In this document: positions 8,786-14,083 of the stretch, one piece after another
Numbering within the stretch: the first letter of the stretch is position 1
Layout: every line of letters begins with the position of its first letter
From: Micractinium sp. NFX-FRZ
Taxonomy: Eukaryota > Chlorophyta > Trebouxiophyceae > Chlorellales > Chlorellaceae
Reading direction: 5' to 3'
Assembly (NCBI GenBank): GCA_029339195.1
Contig: JAPTJF010000781.1
Location: 1-14,083, forward strand
Length of the DNA: 14,083 nt
The notes under the pieces: generated by a model
The model's database searches: none
What the model saw: the letters and a program-made list of their open reading frames with translations, nothing else
Told to the model about the DNA's origin: nothing
Made by a program: the position numbers and the translations under genes

Positions 8786-9210
8786 GGTCCGTCGGAGGTT
8801 GCGAAATTGCAGTTGGGTTTGGTTGCAGACCGCTTCCAATCTCCCTCGAGTACTACGTGCTGCAACTGCACGCACACTGCCTGGGGAGACGTGTCCTGTG
8901 CCAGCTCAGCTCGTGTACTGGCAGAAGTGCAGCAGCTGCATGCAGAAGCTTCAGGCACCCTGTTTGCATTCCTGACACCCCATTGATGGCACGACCGCGT
9001 GACCCCAACCCCGTTCCTCAGACACATGGCTTGGTTGGCAGACCGCTGGACGACCTGCCGGCAGCAACCAGTGTGCCGCACAGGCACTGCGCTGACGCCA
9101 GTGCGCTATGTTACGCTGTGCGAGCTGCAGCTAGCAATATACTTGGCTTTTACCCGTGAATTCCTTGTGTGCGACAGAGCTGAGCACCAACTAGCGTACA
9201 AGGAAGCATA

Positions 9211-9250
9211 GAGCAGCGCTAGCGGCGCTGGAGCAGCGCTAGCGGCGTTG
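9211..9250. repeat. 20-bp tandem repeat with a third partial copy
   Basis: GAGCAGCGCTAGCGGCGCTG (9211-9230) is followed directly by a copy with one difference (9231-9250). GAGCAGCGCTAG recurs at 9406-9417. Each unit holds the overlapping palindromes AGCGCT and GCTAGC. The pair lies about 430 bp upstream of gene B's ATG and beyond gene C's candidate 3' end. Confidence 0.88.
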
Positions 9251-9498
9251 GGGCACAGACAGCTTGCCAGCGCCACTTGCCGTGCCAAGAGTTGGCCGGG
9301 GTACCTCCAGCTGCCGCACCAACAGTTCACCATGGGTGCTCACTGACTGCCTTTGCAAGCTGTCAAATCTGCCATATTGATGCCTACTGTGGCTTCCCTG
9401 TAGTTGAGCAGCGCTAGGAGCTGTGCATGGGTGGCGGCTGGCTGCGTGATGGGTTCTGAGTGGCAGCAGCAACGGCAGCACAGTATGGCCCACATTTC

Positions 9499-9508
9499 TT
9501 ACATGTAA
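9499..9508. terminator. Palindromic TTACATGTAA: candidate poly(A) signal of gene C
   Basis: The 10-bp perfect palindrome presents TGTAA on both strands. For gene C it lies about 250 nt after the stop codon, a normal 3' UTR length. The surrounding sequence is locally AT-rich, as expected at a 3' end. Confidence 0.5.
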
Positions 9509-9756
9509 AAGCGAAGAATAGCAAGTAGGAGCAATGCGAAGTATCCAACAGGACGTGCGCCCTGTTGTTCAAAGTAGGGAGGGGAGGGACCGGGCAGGTA
9601 GAAACACGTGCTGCCTCTGCCAGTGGCTCAGTAAATGGTACAATTAGTACAGCCGGCACATTCGCGGTTGCTTGGCACGCCTCAGCTGCCGTGCTCAAGT
9701 GAGAATGATGAGCCGGGATAAGCTGGTCCAAGCTCATGCTAAACCCACCGCCTCAC

Positions 9757-12700
9757 TCACAGGTGGAAGGGCACCTTTGCCACCTGCAGGAGCGGGGACA
9801 GCAGTGAGTGAGGGTGGGGTGGTGGCATGTTGCGGCAGCGGTCCCACACCTGCTTGCAATGCAGACGACCACAGCTTTTGCATGCCATGGTAGGGCGGCA
9901 CTACAGATCCACCCAGGCGGTACAGCAACGCATGCAGCAACTGGTGCAACCTCCCAAGCAGAGGTATGCCCGCCCGCCCCCATGCCCACACCACCGGGCC
10001 CGCACCCACCCATGGCTCGAACTCCTGCTGCTCCACCTCTTGCTTCAAGTCGTCAAACAGCTTGGTGGAGAGGTACCGCTCGCCGAATGAGGAAAACATG
10101 GTGACGATGACCTGGCAACGGGGGATGGAGGTGGGGAACAGGGCGTGGCATGTTGCCAGGGGCGGTCAAGCCAGAAGCCAGGGCGCATGCGCGCTGCCTC
10201 CTGCCCCCATGCCAATGCACCTTCACAGACATCACCAGTCTGCATGCATGCGCACCGCCTGTGGGGGGCCGCCTTGCATGCACTCCCGGTGCACAGTGCA
10301 GGCAGCAGCAGCTCGCGCCGGCCTGCTGCTCACCTTGCCGGCGTTCTCGGGGCGTGCGGCGATGCGCTCGGCGGCGGTGCCCGTTGCCCCCGATGAGATG
10401 CCCACGAAGATTCCCTTCTGCTTGGCGTAGCGCCGGGAGGCCTCCAGAGCCTCCTCACTGGAGACCTGCGATGAGGGAGGGGGTGGGAGGAAAGGGGAGA
10501 TGAAGGGGCACACACTCATTGGGGTGGGAGTGGGGCGGGTGGGTGTGGAGGAGGAGGAGCACGGGGGAGAGGGGAGACGAAGGGGCACAGGCGGGGGGCG
10601 CACACGTGGGCGGCAGGCGGGTGCTGCATCTTGTGGAGGGAGCTTGGCTCCGGGATGGGGAGGAGCACAGCGGCGTAACCCCCGCTGCAAACAGCACGGC
10701 TGGCCATGCACCCAGAGCGATGCTTGGAGCCAGAGTGCGGGAGGGCTGTGCTGCTGCTCACCGTGACCACCTCGTCCAGCAGTGCCGTGTCCAGCACCGG
10801 AGGCACAAAACCCGCGCCCATGCCCTGCGTGCACAAGATGCAGAGGTGCGGCAGGGATTAGTGCGCAGGGCAAGCTTGGTGTGCCAGGTGCCAGAATTGG
10901 GATCGCACCGCTGCCTCATGGCTGGCACTAGCTGGCAAGCAACCTTGCAGCCGTGGGGGCACAGCGCTGCCGTCTAACATAGCTGACCCTAGCTGGCAAG
11001 CGGCAATAAGTTGAATGTGTGGCCCCGCTTGCCTGGATCAGGTGCGGTGTGTGCACCCCGCCAGAGATGACCGGCGACTCAGTTGGCTCCACAGCAACGA
11101 TCTGCATGGACGGAGGCGGGGAGGCACAGGGCAGCAACCAGCCAGTCGGCAGGGCGTACCTTTTGCATTATGCCAGCCTGGCGCCTCAAGGGCAGGGAGG
11201 GGTGGAAAAGCTGCCAGCGATGCACGTGCACCCTGAAAGGGGCCCCCAGGAATGGCCCACCTTGATGTTGGGGTTCTTCTCCTTGAGGAAGCGCCCCACG
11301 CCGGTGACGGTGCCGCCGGTGCCCACGCCACTGATGAAGATGTCCACCTGGCAGGCGATGATGTGGCAGAGGGGCAGTGGGGCGGGTACAGTGGAGGTTG
11401 GGGTGCCAGTTCATGCACCTCAATTAGAGCACCGCAGATGCTTGTGGGGATGGGTTTAACCTGCGCCTGCTGCCCCTGCGCTAGCCGCCGCCCAGGGCAG
11501 TCTTTGCAGGCAGCAGTTGTTCCTGGAAGCCCCGCCCTGCCCCACCTTGCCGCCCGTTGCCTCCCAAATCTCGGGGCCGGTGGTGCGGTAGTGCACGTCT
11601 GGGTTGGCCTGGTTCTCAAACTGGAGGTGGCGGGTGGGGAGGCAGGCAGGGGAGGGAGGGTGGGCAAGGTGCCAACTGGGGAGGGAGGTGGGGAGGGAGG
11701 CGAGGAGGTAGGTGGGAAGGCATGTGGGGGATGGGCTGCTCATTTGTCAGGTGCACTGAGCGGCACCTGCTGCGTGTGCGCCGCAGGTGAGGAGGCAGGG
11801 AAGCCTCAGATGCAGTGGCCAGTGCACTACGCAAGTGTCTGCAGGCTAGCGGGCCGAGCTGAGCTGGCAAGGCAGCCGGCCGCGGGCGCACCTGGTTGAG
11901 CATGTAGGAGTTGGGCACCCGCTCTAGCACCTCCAGCGCCTTTTCAAACGCGCCGATGCAGCCTGTGGCACGGTAAAGGGAGAAGCGGTAGTCGTGAATA
12001 TCTATAGATAGCCGGCAGACAGGCAGGCAGGCAGGATTTACATGTAGAGGCGAGAAGCAGGGCAGACAGGCTGCCTCTCCAAAACATCCCGCCCCAGCCC
12101 TGCACACCCCTTTGCCCGGGCACCCCTGTGCCGCCGCCGCCCGACAACCACAGCAGGCACAGCGCACACGCGCAGCGCACGCACCCTTGGCTGGGTCTGT
12201 CAGGATGAGCTCCGCCCCAAACGCCTTCTGCAGCACGCGGCGCTCCACCGAGCAGAACTGGGGCATGGTGATGATAATTTTGTACCCCTGGGGAAGTGGG
12301 AAGGGGCAGAAAGGAAGGGGCGGGTGAGGCAGGCGGCGGTACGAGTGGAGAGCACAGGTCGGAACACACCGGGACGTGGGCACTGCAGCCAGAAGGGGGT
12401 TGAGTGCCTACCTTTCAAGCACAGTTGCAGGCACCACTAGCAGCAGGCCCACCACGAGGGCGCACCTTGGCTGCAGCGTAGAAGGAAAGGGCCACGCCGG
12501 TGTTGCCGCTCGTCGCCTCAACCAGGACCGTCTGTGTGGGTGGGTGGGCGGGTGGGGGGATGCATGAGGTGTGGTAGGTGGGCAGGAGGGGCGTGGTGGG
12601 GCGGGGATGGAGGGCAGGGGCGCAGCGGCAGGTGGAGCAGCATCGCTGTATCGGCTTTCAGGGTCACGACGTGGCAAAGACCCGGGACAGGGGGGGTCTG

Positions 12701-13615
12701 TGTGCGCGCGGCCAGGGGCACTCTGTCTAGCGGGGAATAGCATAGGCACTGCCAGCGGATGCACCCTGCCCCCTGCTGGGCCCGGAATCAAAGCTTCTTA
12801 AGAGCGGCGCTTCACCAGACCCACCTTGTCGGGTGAGATGAGCCCCTTGGCCTCTGCGTCTTCAATCATTGCCTTGGCAATACGGTCCTTCACGCTGCAG
12901 GGTGGCAGGGGAGGGGCGGGCAGGGGAGGGGCGGGTGGGTGGGCTGGGCTGACTGCCAGCCGTCAGCCTGGGGGCTGAGAAGTGCGTCCTTTGCGAGGAG
13001 TCCTGCTGCATACACACCTGACCGTTGTGTGCAAAATCAAAAGGCGTGCGCTGGAGGCAGTTGCTCGCAAGTTGGCAAAACTGCGCCCATGCCCGCTCAA
13101 CCTCCGCCGAGCCCAGGACGGTACTGCCTGCACCTGCACCCATTCACACCTGGCCAGCGGGTTGTTTGCCTCCAGCTTGGCCAGTATGGTGGCCTTGGTT
13201 TCGTCCCCCTTCTCCAGGTAGACCAGCGGGGTCCTGCAGGGGGCGGGGCAGCGTGGGGCAGGCGTGGGGCATTAGATGAGTCGCATTTTGCAGGTACAGG
13301 GGGGCGGTGAGGGCGGCAGGTTACAGTGGTGGCAACGATCGCGGGCCTGTCCACCACCCTAACCGCCGGCGTTTGCACTCACCTGCCGATCAGGTCGCCG
13401 ACGTGCTCGGCAAGGATGGGCCCTCCATACTTGTGGGACTTGAGGGGCGCCGGCGCGGCGGATGGCTGGGCGGCGCCATTGGCAGCCTGCTCAGTGCGCA
13501 GCGGGGCCGCAACCTTTGCTATTACGCGGGTACGCCGGGAGACTGAGCATGGCGTGGCTGCGGCAGAATGGGGGCACCTCACCAGGGGCTCGGCAAGCGC
13601 GATGCCGGGAGCCAT
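9757..13615 (-). CDS. OASTL: Gene C: O-acetylserine (thiol)lyase / cysteine synthase, probably plastidic (13 exons, 393 aa)
   Basis: This PLP enzyme makes cysteine from O-acetylserine and sulfide. Exons: 13615-13383, 13233-13150, 12894-12825, 12531-12466, 12287-12185, 11962-11892, 11620-11546, 11347-11261, 11101-11033, 10824-10762, 10465-10334, 10111-10010, 9783-9757. Eleven introns are GT-AG; intron 9 is GC-AG. Motifs: IGRTPLV (76-82); SVKDRI with PLP lysine K108; substrate loop TSGNTG (136-141); ERRVLQ and FGAEL; phosphate loop GTGGT (243-247); PTES; GISSGA with S331 facing the pyridine nitrogen; GERYLS. Residues 1-60 are Ala-rich and basic with no membrane segment, fitting a plastid transit peptide. 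The ATG at 13615 is the first in frame; a TTG four codons upstream is less likely. Unusual: the loop normally GGKPGPHKIQ reads [10 protein letters not shown]. Beta-cyanoalanine synthase is the main alternative; GTGGT favours OASTL. Confidence 0.95.
10825..11032 (-). other. GC-AG intron 9 of gene C
   Basis: Exon 9 ends ATC-CAG and is followed by GCAAGCGGGG; the acceptor is GTGCACGCAG. Joining LIQ to GMGAGF in phase 0 restores the conserved IQG(I/M)GAGF, and I found no nearby GT that would. The extended donor CAG/GCAAGC is a typical strong GC site. Inside the intron, CTAGCTGGCAAGC occurs twice (10928-10940 and 10989-11001). Confidence 0.9.
11999..12010. repeat. AT-rich 12-bp palindrome in gene C intron 5
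   Basis: TATCTATAGATA is a perfect inverted repeat next to an AGGC microsatellite (12021-12035). It stands out in the GC-rich setting. No function is evident. Confidence 0.7.
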
Positions 13616-14083
13616 CGTGGGAGCCAAATATGTGACGGTGGTCAGTCAAACTTTCAGTGGCGGGAGAGGCTGAGATGCTCGCACGAAGATTAGAATGCGA
13701 GGTGACAATCGAGGAGGAGGTAAATGCCGCAGTGTGTGCGGACAGGCCTGCAACCTGCCACGTGGCAACAAAAATGTGCCGGCAAGGAGGCTGCGTGCCC
13801 CGCCAGCAAACAATCGCTGGGCCAGTATCGGCCAGCGGGATCTGGACCTGGAAAGCCGAAATTGTGCCTGTGTCGTGATTCGCCCGTTGCAGCAGATGCT
13901 GGTCACCCGCCGCGGTGCGCTGCCGCCGCTGCTGCTGCCGTCGTCTGTAGCCCGCCGGTGCCGCCGCCGCTGCCACCCAGTCAGGATGACGGCACTGCCG
14001 GGAGATACTTGCTTGTTTGTGTTTACAGTCCGTTTCTCCGCAATGAAACTTGCGATACAGACCCCCAAGAGGCAGCTTGGGCT
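13616..14083. other. Gene C 5' flank
   Basis: This is non-coding as far as I can see. It includes a G-box palindrome (13756-13767). A minus-strand open frame (14068-13646) has no ATG at its nominal start, no family motif and ends just before gene C's ATG; it is probably chance. A minus-strand TGTAA at 14023-14027 could mark the 3' end of another gene to the right. Confidence 0.5.
13756..13767. promoter_or_regulatory. Perfect G-box palindrome upstream of gene C
   Basis: TGCCACGTGGCA is a 12-bp perfect inverted repeat centred on CACGTG, 141-152 nt upstream of gene C's ATG. In plants this form binds bZIP and bHLH factors in light- and stress-responsive promoters. Plain CACGTG also occurs by chance elsewhere in the window (for example 9605-9610), so its function here is inferred. 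Confidence 0.45.

Larger units (their letters stand above)
8786..9756. other. Gene B upstream region and gene C 3' UTR
   Basis: Gene B's ATG is at 8785 and gene C's stop is at 9757. The longest frame entering this region (+ strand, ending at 9159) runs antisense through gene B exon 1 and shows no family motif, so I do not call it. Contents noted: a 20-bp tandem repeat at 9211-9250 with a partial third copy, a palindromic poly(A) signal at 9499-9508, and a CACGTG at 9605-9610. No clear TATA box is visible near gene B. Confidence 0.6.

Noticed and set aside
9605..9610. CACGTG as a promoter element of gene B
   Set aside because: It is over 800 bp from gene B's ATG, probably within gene C's 3' UTR, and lacks the extended palindrome.
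9757..13615. Beta-cyanoalanine synthase instead of cysteine synthase
   Set aside because: The phosphate loop reads GTGGT rather than the GSGGT I recall for plant cyanoalanine synthases; the distinction still deserves a tree.
13613..13627. Upstream TTG as start of cysteine synthase
   Set aside because: The ATG at 13615 is the normal eukaryotic choice; the TTG adds only four residues.
13646..14068. Minus-strand open frame upstream of gene C
   Set aside because: It lacks an ATG at its nominal start, shows no recognisable motif, and is better read as the 5' flank of gene C.
1..14083. tRNA, rRNA or transposon genes
   Set aside because: I found no cloverleaf with conserved arms, no rRNA-like blocks, and no transposase or reverse transcriptase motifs in the reading frames.

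Overview
The window looks like nuclear DNA of a GC-rich green alga (Chlorophyta). The reasons are three multi-exon genes with short spliceosomal introns (about 120-370 nt), almost exclusively G/C-ending codons, candidate TGTAA poly(A) signals, and a plant-type plastid cysteine synthase. All exon boundaries were read by hand from splice sites, reading-frame continuity and family motifs; no transcript data were available.

Layout, left to right. 1-1038: non-coding, with a partial duplicate of gene A's first exon (78-206), a duplicated flank patch, a 36-bp-period direct repeat and a degenerate G-rich minisatellite. 1039-4566 (-): gene A, 11 exons, 486 aa, an unrecognised membrane protein with three cysteine clusters. 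4567-5793: intergenic, with short direct repeats, an imperfect 131-bp tandem duplication and a possible orphan + strand terminal exon. 5794-8785 (-): gene B, 9 exons, 364 aa, a 2-oxoglutarate/Fe(II) dioxygenase with complete catalytic residues. 8786-9756: gene B upstream region and gene C 3' UTR. 9757-13615 (-): gene C, 13 exons, 393 aa, O-acetylserine (thiol)lyase (cysteine synthase) with a probable plastid transit peptide. 13616-14083: gene C upstream region with a perfect 12-bp G-box palindrome.

The three genes run head to tail on the minus strand with gaps of about 1 kb. I see no sign of an operon or a shared pathway; genes B and C both have plastid-type N-termini, and gene A is unrelated to them by sequence.

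The most interesting points are: two of 30 predicted introns are GC-AG; one of these splits the metal-binding HxD motif of the dioxygenase and has a GT donor six bases downstream whose use would delete the catalytic Asp in frame; the cysteine synthase has lost the two lysines of the loop that binds serine acetyltransferase in plants; and gene A belongs to a family I do not recognise and has a partial copy nearby.
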